From NCBI GenBank assembly GCA_028751875.1, contig CM054154.1, positions 54,863,391 through 54,927,390 on the forward strand: a stretch of DNA of 64,000 nucleotides. Reading direction: 5' to 3'. Numbering within the stretch: the stretch's first letter is position 1; every line of letters starts with the position of its first letter. This document shows, piece by piece, positions 1 through 10,359 of the stretch. The DNA comes from Rapana venosa (lineage: Eukaryota; Mollusca; Gastropoda; Neogastropoda; Muricidae). Both the position numbers and the translations under genes were made by a program. The notes beneath the pieces are model-generated. The model was not told where the DNA came from and ran no database searches. It was given only the letters and a program-made list of their open reading frames with translations.

Positions 1-565
1 TCCACAACAGACTGGGGCAAGACCAGTATATGTGTTTAGGGAGATGAACAATTTCTGGGAGGATCAGCTCCAGTACAGCACCACACCAAGCTGAAAAGCT
101 CTACCAGAGCTGTGTTGTGTCTACACTCCTTTACGGTTCTGAGTGCTGGAGGATGACGGAAGTGGATGTACCAAACTTCGATACTTCCACACATATCCTC
201 TGCGAAGAAACTATCCGGATCTTTTGGCAGAGAAGATCTCCCAATGAGACCTGCTACGGAGATGCAGGCAAGAAGACATGGGAACCATCATCACCAGACC
301 ACGGTGGAATGGATTGGGCACATCCTCCGGGAAGAGGGACACAGTCAATACATGAACAGCATTGCACTAGACCCCAGAAGGAAAGGAAAAAGAAAGGGAA
401 GACCATAAGCAAACGTGGAGGGAATGTAGAAAGTGAGATGAAGGCCATGCAAGCACTCTTGGAGATCAGTGAATAGGTTGGCCCAGGGGAATTAGGCAGG
501 AGGTGGCAGTGCTTTGTTGCTGGCCTACACACCGCTGGGTTGTAATGGCAATGTTGATGATCGTT
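1..565 (+). pseudogene. RTE-like LINE, RT C-terminal fragment (family G)
   Basis: This is the end of a non-LTR retrotransposon ORF that enters from outside the window. In shifting frames it reads LLYGSECWRMTE, then a stretch equivalent to QEDMGTIITR-RWNGLGT and a basic PEGKEKRKGRP segment. That order is the post-RT C-terminal region of many invertebrate RTE-like elements: the 'YG-ECW' strand, a W-x-GH-like helix, then 'GKRKRGRP'. At least two frameshifts and in-frame stops break it, so it is dead. The end near 545-565 is followed by short TGATGATG-like sequence, typical of RTE tails. It differs from the C-terminus of the other RTE families in this window, so I treat it as a separate family. 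The clade is inferred from motif order only. Confidence 0.65.
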
Positions 566-958
566 CTTTTGCCAAAATTTAATGAAGCAGCTTTTCTTAC
601 TAGAGTTAAGCAGTTCCATGCTCTCGGAAACACATCAATATTACTGATCAGACCTGGCCATTGAGTTCTGGTAAATGTTTTACTGAATCGTAAACATAAC
701 ATGCCCAATTTAAAAATATAAGGAGCAAACATGTCCGCAAACACCTTGGTTTTACAAAGGAAATAGAAGAAGCAGGTTATCTTAGAGCCTCTTAAAAGAA
801 GAACATAAATATTATGAAGGAGGCCCAAAATAAGAAATGCCATAAACTCACAAAAACAGCAAGAGAAAAGGAAATATTTCCAAGATCTACTTTCATCGAA
901 ACAAAATTCAAGGAACTGGATTCTATGGTAATCAAAATTGAAATGCTATTGTTCTGAA
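566..958. other. Unassigned AT-rich spacer
   Basis: No coding pattern, tRNA-like box or tandem repeat is visible. It lies between the family G fragment and the endonuclease remnant of A1 and may hold the decayed 5' part of A1, but I could not align it convincingly to the better copies. Confidence 0.4.
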
Positions 959-998
959 AATATCTAAACAACTTTTTAAGTCTGCAACAGATATTTTC

Positions 999-1295
999 TT
1001 GATCTGTACATACATAGCTCCAGTGCAATCACCTTTGTATGCAGTGTCACACTTTGAAAACGGCATTTCGGCTATTGAGTCTTGTATGCTAGACATTAGA
1101 GAAAGATATGGAGATGTTCCTTTTATCATTTGTGGTGAATTTAATGCCCGCCCAGGAATCTCCCAGGCCGTCGGGGTAAATGATGCTAACTATTTCACAG
1201 AAACCCGTAAAGAAACATTGTTATGTGGAGGAAAACAGATACAAGAAATTCACCCGTATAGGGAACAAAATCATTTCGGCCACATCCTTTCTTGA
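999..1295 (+). pseudogene. A1 APE-type endonuclease fragment
   Basis: The fragment encodes the middle of an apurinic/apyrimidinic-type endonuclease that nicks target DNA for target-primed reverse transcription. It reads ICTYIAP followed later by PFIICGEFNARPG, which matches the family pattern VCVYIPP...GDVPLLICGDFNART seen in A5. The 'GDFN' Asp is replaced by Glu here, so activity would be doubtful even without the missing N-terminus. The frame runs about 98 codons and then decays. It sits in its expected place upstream of the RT remnant. Confidence 0.7.
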
Positions 1296-1989
1296 CGCTG
1301 GGGGCACAGTTTGATTTGTTTTTGTTAATGGGAACAACCAACGGAGACAATGTTGTAGTTTTACTTTATTCTAGCACTGGGCTGCCGTTTTATAGATTTT
1401 TTGCCATCTCAAGATCGCAAATCCATTTAATGAACGACTTGTTTGTAGATTTAAAAGAATAGACTCGCAAACACATGCCAATAGTTCTAACATTAACAGG
1501 CAAACTGTTTTAAAGAGTGATACTGAAGAAAGTCCCTATACTGTTCAAAAACTAATTTGAACCCTCAAAACTCTGACAGATTTCGAGTAATTTGCTGGAA
1601 ACCAATTCTCTACTGAAATTAAAAAAGCAACAGAGATGATAATCAAAATGTAAATTGTTCTATGTATCTGTTTAACCAGACTTTTTTAAGACAAGCATAG
1701 AAATGTGTTGCTGAACTGAAGCAAACTAAAATTTGGGACAATAAAGATCAAAACAATCATGGTTTTGATAGAGAGTGCAAAAGACCAAAGATGTTGTAAG
1801 GAGAGGCTCTTTAGAACTATGAGAAAAGATAGGACAAAAGAAAATATAACAGTATATAGGAACTGAACAGAGAATATATTTCCTTTACTCAAAATAAAGG
1901 CAGATGAGTACAAAGATGGGCCTTAGAAGTAGCTAATGAAGCTTATAACCCAAAAGGACCCTAGTCTTCTGGTCCACTTTCTTTGAGAT

Positions 1990-4170
1990 CTATAGTGGTA
2001 AGCACAGAAAGAATTTAGGAAATGTTGCCAAAAGATTTGTGGCAGAAGCATTTTATTAATGTGTTGGAATCAGGAACAAATACATCTAAAATGTTCAGCT
2101 ACAATTACATTGATGAGGCTAACGCTGATCCAGATACCATGGATTTTTTAAATTCAGCATTAAAATGGAGAAATTCTAGATTCAAATCCGTCATCTGAAG
2201 CCAAAGAAGGGCATTTGGTCCAGAGGACTAATCCCTGAAGTGTTCATTAATTCAGCTCACTTGAATTCTACAATATTAGAAAAACCTCTGCAATTACGTA
2301 TTTTCTTCAGGAGGAATATCCAGATTCGTGGAACAGAGGCAATCATACAAACCCCTCAATAAAGTGGAAATCCTTATGACCCCTGCAACTACCCGGGGAA
2401 TATCTCTTAATTAGTTGCAGTATATATTTATACTTATATCATCCTTAATAAACAGGTTAGTACTGGATAGAGGACAAAGAAAATATAGATGAAGAACAGC
2501 GGGGGTTTAGACCAGATCAGATACATTGACCAGTTTTCACACTTGTTTGCTGTGATCAAAAAGCCATTGGCATCAATAAGAAGGGCTATGATGCTTTTAT
2601 TGATTTAAAAAAAGCCGTTGACCTTTGTCTCATAGTACATTTGTGGCCAATAATGGAATAAAAATTGAAACTTTCCGGCAAAAATGCTGAGAGCGATGCA
2701 AAATATGTATAAAGTAGTGAAAAGCAAGTGTAGCTGTAATGGCGGTTTAGGTTTACAGATTTCTTTTTTTTGCCCCAGAAAGGTCGAAGCAAGGAGAAAT
2801 TACAAGGCCCGTTTTTGTTTTCATGATAATAAATCTAATAATAAATAGGATGGAATTTATATAGCGCTGAATCTTGTAAAGCAACAAATCAAAGCGCTCA
2901 GATTTTATTTCATACCACTTTAAGTCACGGCAGATTTCTCTCCGTGAAATTCGGGCTGCTCTCCCCGGGGAGAGCGGGAGAACGCGTCGCCACTTAGCGC
3001 TGCGCCACCCTTTCACCCTTTTTTTTTTTTAAATGAACTATCTCTTGATGTGACGCAGGAAAGGCACAATAGTGTTCAGCTTATTCCAGATGTTGTTAGA
3101 AACTAGTTAATCATTTGGTTTGCAGACGATGTCTCATACTATCAAATTCAGTAAGAAGGGTTTACAACTCAGTTAAATCTGCTAAGTGAAAATGCAAAAA
3201 GAGGAAATTACAAGTTCAATTTAGGAAAAATCAAATATTATTTGTATTTAGAAATGGTGGCCGATCTTTTCAAAACGAGAGAAAAGGTACTCCAATGGAA
3301 TGTGCAATGACCGTGGTCAATTAGTTACAGATATTAGGGTGTATGGGCTATCTACTGCTTGAGCTTTTCTCTTACTCAGGAACCAACAGCCAAAGCCAAG
3401 TAGGTATCGTTCAAAATATTTAAAACTTTGTGGAGGAAAAACTAGGCGATCGTATTACCCACGGTATCTTACTATGTTTGACACTCAAATTACAACCGAT
3501 CATTCTATATGGGTCAGAAATTTCTGGGGAACCCTAGATATATTCATTTAAAAGGCCCACATGTTTTTCAATAAAGATATTGTCTAAATGTTGCGTCAAG
3601 AACCCCAAATAACATGATTTAATGGTGAATCAGGCAGACTACCTTTGACTATATATACAAAAAACCAATTGTCATCAGATACTGGCTTCGCCTAACAGGA
3701 AGACAGAGGACAGGACTGCCAGGAAAGCCTACAAATGTTAGAAAATTTAGACAATACTATAAAAAAGTGCTGGGTTACAGATGTTCGTGGATTTACTCAT
3801 TGAAGCATGGATTGGGTTATGTATTGGATTAAATGGTTGGGTGCTAAACACTAGTGGTTTCTAAAGCATTCAAAGAACGTTGGATTGATTGCTGGAAACA
3901 GGACTGGCATAGCAGGATTCAGGAACACCACATATTCGGTGTACAGACAGTTTAAATTTGAGTACTCTTTAGAGCCTTATTTCAAGTGTATAAAAAACAA
4001 AATACTAAGATATATCTATGTGAGAATCAGACTAGGAATTACATATATAAAAACTCATAAACTCCTTTATTCTAAAGAACTATATGCAAATGTATGCTGC
4101 CCTCTGGGCAAAAACCACTGTGATGACGAATTTCATTTTTTATTCCACTGCCATGTTAGGAAGAGCTAAG
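1990..4170 (+). pseudogene. A1 RT remnant and C-terminal CCHC-like module
   Basis: Short in-frame pieces correspond to RT segments of the A family: a LKPKKGIWSRGLIPEVF stretch near 2200 (equivalent to 'KLKSGKAAGPDGIIGELL'), and a GGLDQIRYIDQF stretch near 2500 (equivalent to 'AGFRPDQSTIDH'). The last 95 codons (3885-4169) read cleanly and end with CPLGKNHCDDEFHFLFHC. This is the C-x2-C-x8-H-x4-C module found at the end of A2, A3, A4 and A6, except that the second Cys has become Gly. The catalytic RT motif C was not found. Numerous stops and frameshifts indicate an ancient copy. Confidence 0.65.
2826..3030 (-). mobile_element. S1 SINE fragment (tail and body)
   Basis: The plus strand starts with an ATAATAAAT-type run and 'ggaatttatatagcgctg', continues through the body ('cacggcagatttctctcc', 'ccggggagagcgggag') and stops at a poly-T near 3020. 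The same order is found in the complete S1 copy at 55.9-56.4 kb, so this copy is minus-strand and lacks its tRNA-derived head. It is inserted into the RT region of A1. Confidence 0.85.
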
Positions 4171-4432
4171 ATTACAGTACTTTCCCCAAGAAATTAAACA
4201 AGATCCATATAGACAACAGTTGTCTATTCTGAATAATGAGAAATTACAGATTAGCATTGCCCGTTTTATTTATTTACGCTTCAAAGTGTGAGATTAGATG
4301 AGAAAGTAGTCTAAAGGATTTTTCATCAGTTGATTTTGTGTTGTCGGGCTGTGGCCCTATGTTCATGGCTTTGTTTTTGTTTTAGTTAAGTGATATTTAT
4401 TGTACAGGTTATGTGAGCCTTGCAAACATTAA

Positions 4433-4863
4433 GGGTGCGTACGTGTGCGCGCGCGTGCGTTCTTGCGTGTGTGTGTAAGTTGTGTGTGAGTAAAGTTGTA
4501 GTGTGCATGTATAGTGTGTGTGTGTGTGTGTGTGTGAAGTGAGTGTGTGGATGTGTGTGTGTTGTGTGTGAGTGTTGTGTGTGTGTGTGGTGTGGCGTAT
4601 GTGTGCGTGTGCTGCAAGTGTAAATTTGCTTGTCAACATTGCATGAGAGGCGATCATGTGTATTGGGGACGCATTGGAAATATGTTTCGTGCTTTCTTTG
4701 TGTGTACATGCATGGCCTGGCCGATGTGCTTGGTGTTGATGAGTGCCCGTGTGTTGGTAGCAACATACATAACGACTCGTGCAAGTGGTGTGTGTGTGTT
4801 GCACGTATGTGTGTGTAAGTCGAGCGTGTGTGCGTGCGTGCGTGCGTGCATGTGTGTGTGTTA
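4433..4863. repeat. GT-rich microsatellite tract
   Basis: Imperfect (GT)n with GTGC and GCGC interruptions occupies most of 4433-4620 and 4785-4863, with about 160 bases of more mixed sequence between. It follows the end of A1. Translations of both strands give only V/C/T/H-rich strings. Confidence 0.9.
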
Positions 4864-4891
4864 ACAATTCACAAGTAGCTCTCTATAGTTT

Positions 4892-4931
4892 GATTTTGTT
4901 TCTTGTTCAGCGATTTTGTTTCTTGTTCAGC
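4892..4931. repeat. Perfect 20-bp tandem duplication
   Basis: GATTTTGTTTCTTGTTCAGC occurs twice back to back (4892-4911 and 4912-4931) with no mismatch. No further copy follows. Confidence 0.95.
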
Positions 4932-5009
4932 TGTACAGGAGGCGCATTTACTTGCCTTTTTTTTGCATGTATTTTCCATGTCTGTTTCTGTTCATTGTGA
5001 TATGAGCAA

Positions 5010-5111
5010 ATTGTTTAAGTCAGTAAAGTGTTCGAGTTCGAGATCGAGAGTTCTCTCTCTCTCTCTGAATTGTGGCTTATTGTGGCCTAAGGCCGATATG
5101 CACTTAATCAT

Positions 5112-5158
<47 letters not shown>

Positions 5159-5208
5159 TCTCTCTCTCTCTCTCTCTTCTCTATATTCTCCTCTCTCTCT
5201 CTCTCAGT
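5010..5208 (+). repeat. A-type 3' end signature followed by (CT)n
   Basis: 'gtgttcgagttcgagatc' at 5027 and 'tggcctaaggccgatatg' at 5082 resemble the tail of A2 (ggccaatggcc, then gttcgaattcgag). Each is followed by CT runs (5051-5065 and 5111-5206). This looks like one or two LINE 3' ends from which the CT tract has grown. Confidence 0.6.
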
Positions 5209-5646
5209 ACAGCATAAGTTTCCAATTAGTTTAACATTTGTTGACTAAACTAAAGTAAAATTGTATTAATATGTAAACTCCAGCATTTTGTGACACACTA
5301 AAGAACATCTCAGGCAAGAATATTTATTGAAAATCCACATTACAATTTCATTGGGATTGGTCTAATATAAGCATTCTAGAATGCTCATTTTTATTATTTT
5401 ATTATTGCTTATGGTGTCCTGTTGTTCATCTTTGCTATTTACTTTGTGTTCAGATTTGAAATCTGAGTTCATTGTCGTTTATAGAGAGATCTGTTGGGTT
5501 TGTTTGTTTTTTGGTGGTCATTACGTTAAATGCTCTTGTGATTTGTTTGTAATTATTTGTATTTACCAAAAGAAAGTGTGTTTAATTCCCCTTGTCAATA
5601 TGCCACATTGGGCAATGAAATAAATGGGTTCATAAAGCGTATATGC
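5209..5646. other. AT-rich spacer
   Basis: No domain, repeat unit or RNA signature is recognisable between two CT tracts. Confidence 0.4.
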
Positions 5647-5647
5647 G

Positions 5648-5726
<79 letters not shown>

Positions 5727-5740
5727 TCTCTCTCTCTCCT
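5647..5740. repeat. (CT)n microsatellite
   Basis: Nearly pure CT dinucleotides with a few TT interruptions, about 90 bases. Confidence 0.95.
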
Positions 5741-6560
5741 TGTATAGTTATTGTGTATTCTAATGAAGGACATATTCTTACTTTTCTATTTTCAATATTA
5801 TTGTGGGTTTGTTGGACTGTTCTGGGAGCATCCAGGGTGAATGTCCTCTATTTCAATATATTATTATTACGGTGTAAAAAACTTGTGTACTATTCTACAA
5901 TTTTGGAGGTGTTCAATTTTATGATCGATAAGTTTGGGTTTTCTTATCTCTCTCTCTCTCTCTCTTCTCTTCCTTATCTTCTCTCTCTCTCTCTCTCGCT
6001 CTCTCTCTCTCTCTTCTCTTGTTGTTATAGCTGTAGTTGTTGTTTTTGGGGTTGTTTAGGCGGTTGTTTGTTTTTGTTGTTGTTGTGTTTGGTTGGTTTT
6101 TGTTGTTGATTTTTTTGGGCTTTTGTTTGTTTTTTGTTTTTGGTGTATGTGTGTGTGGGTAGGCAGGGGGGGGGGGGGGGGGGGGGGAGTTAGGCGGTGT
6201 TGGTTTTTGTTTTTTTTTTTCTCTTGTTTGTTTTGTTGTTGTTTTTTCTTGTTTTTGTTTGTTTGTTTGGGGGGGGGGGGGGGGTGTTGTTGGTGGGTTT
6301 GGGGTTTTTTTTTGGTTGGGGGTTGTTCTGGGTTTATTTTGTTTTTTGTCTGTTGGGGTTTTTTGTTGTGCTTCTGTTGTTTGTTTTTGTTCGTGTTTTT
6401 TTAAGGTTTTTTTCCTTTGCTTTTCTACTGTTTGGAAAGTATGAGTATTGAGGTTCATATATTCAATTTGTGACCCTACGGGCGGGGATGGATGTTAAAA
6501 AAGACAGAGTACTTATTCATTTATCCTGGTAAAAAGATTGGTCTCCTCTTACTTAACATG
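5741..6560 (+). mobile_element. F-family 3' region: CT tract, T/G-only tract, conserved 3' end
   Basis: A unique-looking 200-base stretch is followed by a CT tract (5947-6019), then about 400 bases built almost only of T and G (6020-6420, with G runs of 12 to 20). The end is a conserved segment at 6471-6545: 'ccctacgggcggggatg', a GATGTTAAAAAAG run, then 'acttattcatttatcctgg'. The same order recurs at 7.1-7.7, 15.1-15.6 and 15.6-15.95 kb, so I read it as the 3' end of a dispersed retroelement. No coding region can be assigned. The long hydrophobic translations here come from the T/G composition. Confidence 0.6.
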
Positions 6561-7010
6561 TGTAGAGATTCTTTTTATGTACTTTTTGGGGGTTTTCCTC
6601 CCTCTTTATTGTGTGAGTGTATGGGTATTGCACTTACTTTATCATCATGATTTCAATCTGGTATGAGTATAAATCAAAAGTGTTGATGTTGATTCGTGTG
6701 CTTTGCTGAGGTATTGTATATTTAGCCATTATCCCTAAAACACACACACACACACATACTCACACACGCACTTACACACATTCTCTCTCTCAATGACTGT
6801 ATAGGTTTAGATTTCTTCCTTTGTTTTGTTTCTTGTTTTTATTGTCGTGAATGTAGGGTATTGGGTTTTATTTCATTATCATTAAATATATTTTGAAACG
6901 GTATAATCAAAAATGATGTGGAGGTGTTGTGTACTGTTTGGGGATTTATATATTGGTATTATCTCTGAAATACACACAAACATTCTCTGTTTCTCTGAAT
7001 TCTGTCTTCG
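6561..7010. other. Spacer with short (CA)n and CT runs
   Basis: About 450 bases with a (CA)n run at 6741-6780 and a short CT run at 6783. No coding or RNA signal is seen. Confidence 0.5.
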
Positions 7011-7034
7011 TCTCTCTCTATCTATCTCTTCTCT

Positions 7035-7070
<36 letters not shown>

Positions 7071-7082
7071 CTCTTCTCTCTC
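7011..7082. repeat. (CT)n microsatellite
   Basis: CT dinucleotides with TATC and TTC interruptions. Confidence 0.9.
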
Positions 7083-7676
7083 ACCTTTTTATCGTTTTGC
7101 TTATAGTTATTGAATATCCTGAGATGGATTTCATATTTATATTTTCAATTATGTACTGGGCTTTGTCTGCTGTACTTAGTTTAACTTTTATGAGTGCCCT
7201 GTTTCAATTTCTTATTTATATGTATCACGTATATGTACCATTTGACAGTTGTGTAGCTGTTTATCTTTATGACTTATTAAGTTTGGTTGTTATTTTTCTT
7301 GGTTTTGTTGTTGTTCTTATTGTTTGTCTTTTCTCTTTTTTCTTTTTTTTTCTTTTGTGGTTTGGTTTTCTATTCATTCTTACTGTTGGTTTGTTTGGAT
7401 TTGGTTGGTGTTTTTTTTTGGGGGGGTGGGGTGGTGGTGGATGGGGAGTTTTTTAGGGTTTTCCTCTCTAATTGTTTGGTTTGGGGGTGTTTTTTTGTTG
7501 GGGGGGGGGCTGTTTTTGAAAAGGGTTATTTCCCCTTGTTTCTACTGTGAGAATGTATAAGTGTTGGGTTATTATTAAGATGTATCCCTACGGGCTGGGA
7601 CTGGATGTAAAAAAGCACATGAGTGCTTATTCATGATCCTCGAAATAAAAGAATTTGTCATTGTCATTGTCTCCTC
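7083..7676 (+). mobile_element. F-family 3' region, second copy
   Basis: Same architecture as 5.7-6.56 kb: about 180 bases of mixed sequence, a T/G-only tract (about 7265-7530), then the best preserved F 3' end at 7581-7676. It reads 'tccctacgggctgggactgg', ATGTAAAAAAGCAC, a short GCAC/GTGC hairpin, TTATTCATGATCCTCG, AATAAA at 7644-7649, then TTGTCATTGTCATTGTC. The repeated TTGTCA hexamer looks like a retroelement terminal repeat. Confidence 0.65.
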
Positions 7677-8056
7677 GCCAGAAACCTAGTTATGACACTT
7701 TTATAAATCCAGCCTCAAGACATATTTATTTCAACCTAAGATTTACCCCCTCCTGTTTCATATCAGAACTATCCCACCTTCACTAACCCATATCCTATCA
7801 CCCTGCTAATAGTATAGACCTGTAGGAGTGCGTGTGTGTGCTTTGAAAATACATTTGACTATTGAAATTTTATTTCATAGATTTTGTCTGCAGCGCACCA
7901 TGTTTGTAATATCTGTTTGTTTAAACTATTGATTATTTATCATTGATTTCATGACTGTGTAAGATTAGGTTGAATGCATGCGCTTTGATTTGTCTTTGCA
8001 AGATATAGCGCTATATAAGTTCCATTTATTATTGTTATTATTATTATTATTATTAC
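7677..8056 (+). mobile_element. D: L2-like LINE, 3' end fragment
   Basis: A 5'-truncated copy of the D element. 'gcctcaagacatattt' at 7711 matches the last coding segment and stop region of the longer D copy (11960-11985), and the following 3' UTR aligns base by base with it. A short GTGCGTGTGTGTG run at 7829 sits exactly where the longer copy has its 88-bp GT tract. The end is 'gcgctttgatttgtcttt', 'atatagcgctatataagttc' and (TTA)n at 8030-8055. Confidence 0.85.
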
Positions 8057-8584
8057 AACAAGAATGTAATGAAGAACATCATTCATTCAATGACCTCTTC
8101 AGATCAAGAAAGTTGGGTTTACAACTATATTTCTCTAAACACAACTACTACTCTAAAATATTAAAGTTACAGATCACCAATTTTGCTATGGGTAGAATTA
8201 AAATGCAACATATTTTGTTACTTTTGTCGAATTATTTTTGTCCAGTCCTCAAAACACAATCATCAACAATCAATCTCAGGTTCGAGACCAAAAGATTAAC
8301 AAAATGATGAAACCAATGAAAAAGCTCAAAAACCGATGTCCCTTATAATAAAAAGGAACAGAAAATCAATAACCTGTTTGATCTTCTCATGAATTTAAAC
8401 ACTATCACAGGTCAGGGGTGCAAATCACCACAAGACTATATATAGAATTGTGCGGTCAGAACAGTTTTCTTTGATATAATTTGACTTTCGACATATTTCA
8501 ATGTATAATCTTTTTTCGTTTTATATGTATTTTCAAAATTTCATTGACTCTTTGATCTGTGTTTACCGGATCGCGTAGGTCTTT
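8057..8584. other. AT-rich spacer between two D copies
   Basis: About 530 bases with no recognisable domain. Short open stretches are not like any family I know. It may be unique flank or the 5' UTR of the following D element. Confidence 0.4.
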
Positions 8585-9121
8585 GTGACCCTTTGTACTG
8601 TGGCCCTGCTGAAAGATGCACATTTGCACCTGATTCACGACTCAAAACCGCCCCCACCACCACTGCCCAGCATTTGTCACTACTCGGCAATGACACTAAC
8701 TGTTACAGACTTGACAGCTCTTTTCTCATGTGGGTCTCACCACATGCACAATGGACTGAAACAACATATTGAGAAACCTCGGAATACACCGCCGGAAAAC
8801 CAGAGGAACACGTGCAGACATACGTCATCCCCTGCTGGTGCTTCCCCCACATCTGCCTCCCTCCTCACTTCTGACGTCACTACCACAACAACTGTCACCA
8901 GCCACAACACTGCTTCAATTTCTTGTCCTCCAGATGTTTCATCCTTTGTCTGTGATTCTAATGGTTCTGTCCATGATGTGTGTAAGGATTTTCAGGATAC
9001 TATAAATCCCCTGACTGACCCTGTTCTTTTACCATCTTCCATTTCTGACTCGCCATCCAAACCCTGGTCTACTCTTCCACTGCACACATCTCTACCATCA
9101 CCCTCAGCCTCCATCCTCTGA
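8585..9121 (+). pseudogene. D 5' ORF, Ser/Thr/Pro-rich
   Basis: A 178-codon open stretch, rich in Ser, Thr and Pro, precedes the endonuclease of the D element. It ends in two stops at 9120-9122. I recognise no domain. In L2-like elements a poorly conserved N-terminal region often precedes the endonuclease, so this may be the start of the single ORF or a short ORF1, but no zinc knuckle or coiled coil is visible. Position and strand agree with the endonuclease that follows within 100 bases. Confidence 0.45.
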
Positions 9122-9189
9122 TAGTCATAGTCCATCACCACTGTCTTCTTCAACCTCTTTTGCCTCCCTCAAACCTTCTCCACATGTGT

Positions 9190-9850
9190 CTTCTCAACTG
9201 TCTGTCCTGATGGCAAAGCCGACTTAATTTCTGACTTAATTTCTGAACACAACATAGATCTAACCTCTCTTACAGAAACTTGGCTAAAACCACTTGGTCA
9301 CGAACCGAAGATAAAACAGCTGACTCCATCTGGCTACAAAACTCTTTCTTTCCCCCGACTCTCCCATGGAGGTGGCATTGCCATCATCTACAAAGACACT
9401 CTGCATCCAGCTCTTTCTATCTGACACTCCCTTCCTTTTTCACCCGAATTTTTCAAAGTTTGTGAATTCAACCTCACACTCACCTCACCTGGCCACTCTG
9501 TTACTTTCACCTCCCAACCCTAGAAACAATTTGAGGTCTTCAGTTTTCCACCAAGAGTTTCAATCACTCTTTGACCATTTCAGCCTCTCTCCCAAGAAAC
9601 TTATCATTCTTGGTGACTTCAACTTCCACTTTGACAACCAGTCCTCTCCTGATGGTAAGCGTCTTTCTCTTTCTTTGTCTAACCACTCTCTTTCCCAGCT
9701 GGTAAACGAACCAACACACAGATCTGGTCACTTTTTAAAGACTGGCTTATCAACGATGTTTCACAAGGTCTAGTCACATCTCAGTCTGTATCTGTCACTG
9801 ACGAACTGCTCTCCGATCATTATACCATTCTTTTCTCCCTAAACATCGCA
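9190..9850 (+). pseudogene. D APE endonuclease domain (broken)
   Basis: This domain would nick the target site. Across two or three frames it reads ADLISDLISEHNIDLTSLTETWL (residues of the N-terminal half, with the catalytic Glu of 'TETW'), then GGGIAIIYKD, then KLIILGDFNFHFD (the GDFN metal-site motif), QLVNEPTHRSGH and finally ELLSDHYTILFSL with the catalytic SDH. All key motifs are present in the right order, but at least two frameshifts separate them. It lies just upstream of the D RT. Confidence 0.82.
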
Positions 9851-10359
9851 AAACCTATCAGAAAGAAGAAACGTATTACCCGTTGCAACCTCGAGGCCAT
9901 AGATATTCAAACTTTTCTTTCCTACGCTGCTGAACGTCTATCACAAATCCCTGACCATACTGACCCTTCTAAACACTACAGTACCGTCCTCAGCCAACTC
10001 CTTGATGACCATGCACCTCCCACTGACCATCTCCTTCCTGATAGGCCCTGTGCCCCATGGTACACCCATGGCATCCTGGTCACAAAATGCAAATGCCGAC
10101 AACTAGAACAGCAATGGCGAAAAACAAAAACTGAAATAAACAAATCAACAAAGTCAAAACCTTAATCCATTCAGCAAAAACAAAGTATTACTCTTCTCAA
10201 GTTCTTGATGCCACATCTATAAAATTTCTCTTTTCACTCACATCCACTCTGCTTGGATCTGCGAAGGCTAGCCCTCTGCCTTCTATCTACAAGCACTCTG
10301 AACTTTCTTCTATATTTTCTGCATTCTTTTCTGAAAAAATCATAACATTCGCTTTTAGC

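Larger units (their letters stand above)
959..4385 (+). mobile_element. A1: heavily decayed A-type LINE (endonuclease to 3' UTR)
   Basis: This is the oldest-looking copy of the A family. From left to right it shows an endonuclease fragment, an RT region broken by many stops, and a C-terminal module, in the same order and spacing as the better copies A2 (16.05-20.7 kb) and A4. The RT part is interrupted at about 2826-3030 by an S1 SINE fragment on the opposite strand. ORF1 is not recognisable. The 3' UTR near 4330-4380 contains a 'gggctgtggccc' segment that resembles the 'ggccaatggcc' inverted motif in the tail of A2, and the GT-rich tract follows directly. Clade placement (CR1/Jockey superfamily) is from motif order, not a tree. 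Confidence 0.7.

Noticed and set aside
4547..4867. Cys/Val-rich or Thr/His-rich open frames on both strands
   Set aside because: They are translations of a GT/CA microsatellite. Every frame stays open because the repeat rarely makes stops.
5557..6451. Ser/Leu-rich and Gly/Phe/Leu-rich hydrophobic 'membrane proteins'
   Set aside because: They arise from CT tracts and T/G-only sequence. There is no conserved residue pattern, and equivalent frames in the other F copies differ entirely.
8585..9121. An independent secreted Ser/Thr-rich protein gene
   Set aside because: It is collinear with and directly upstream of the L2-like endonuclease, on the same strand, with no signal peptide; more likely the N-terminal region of the element.
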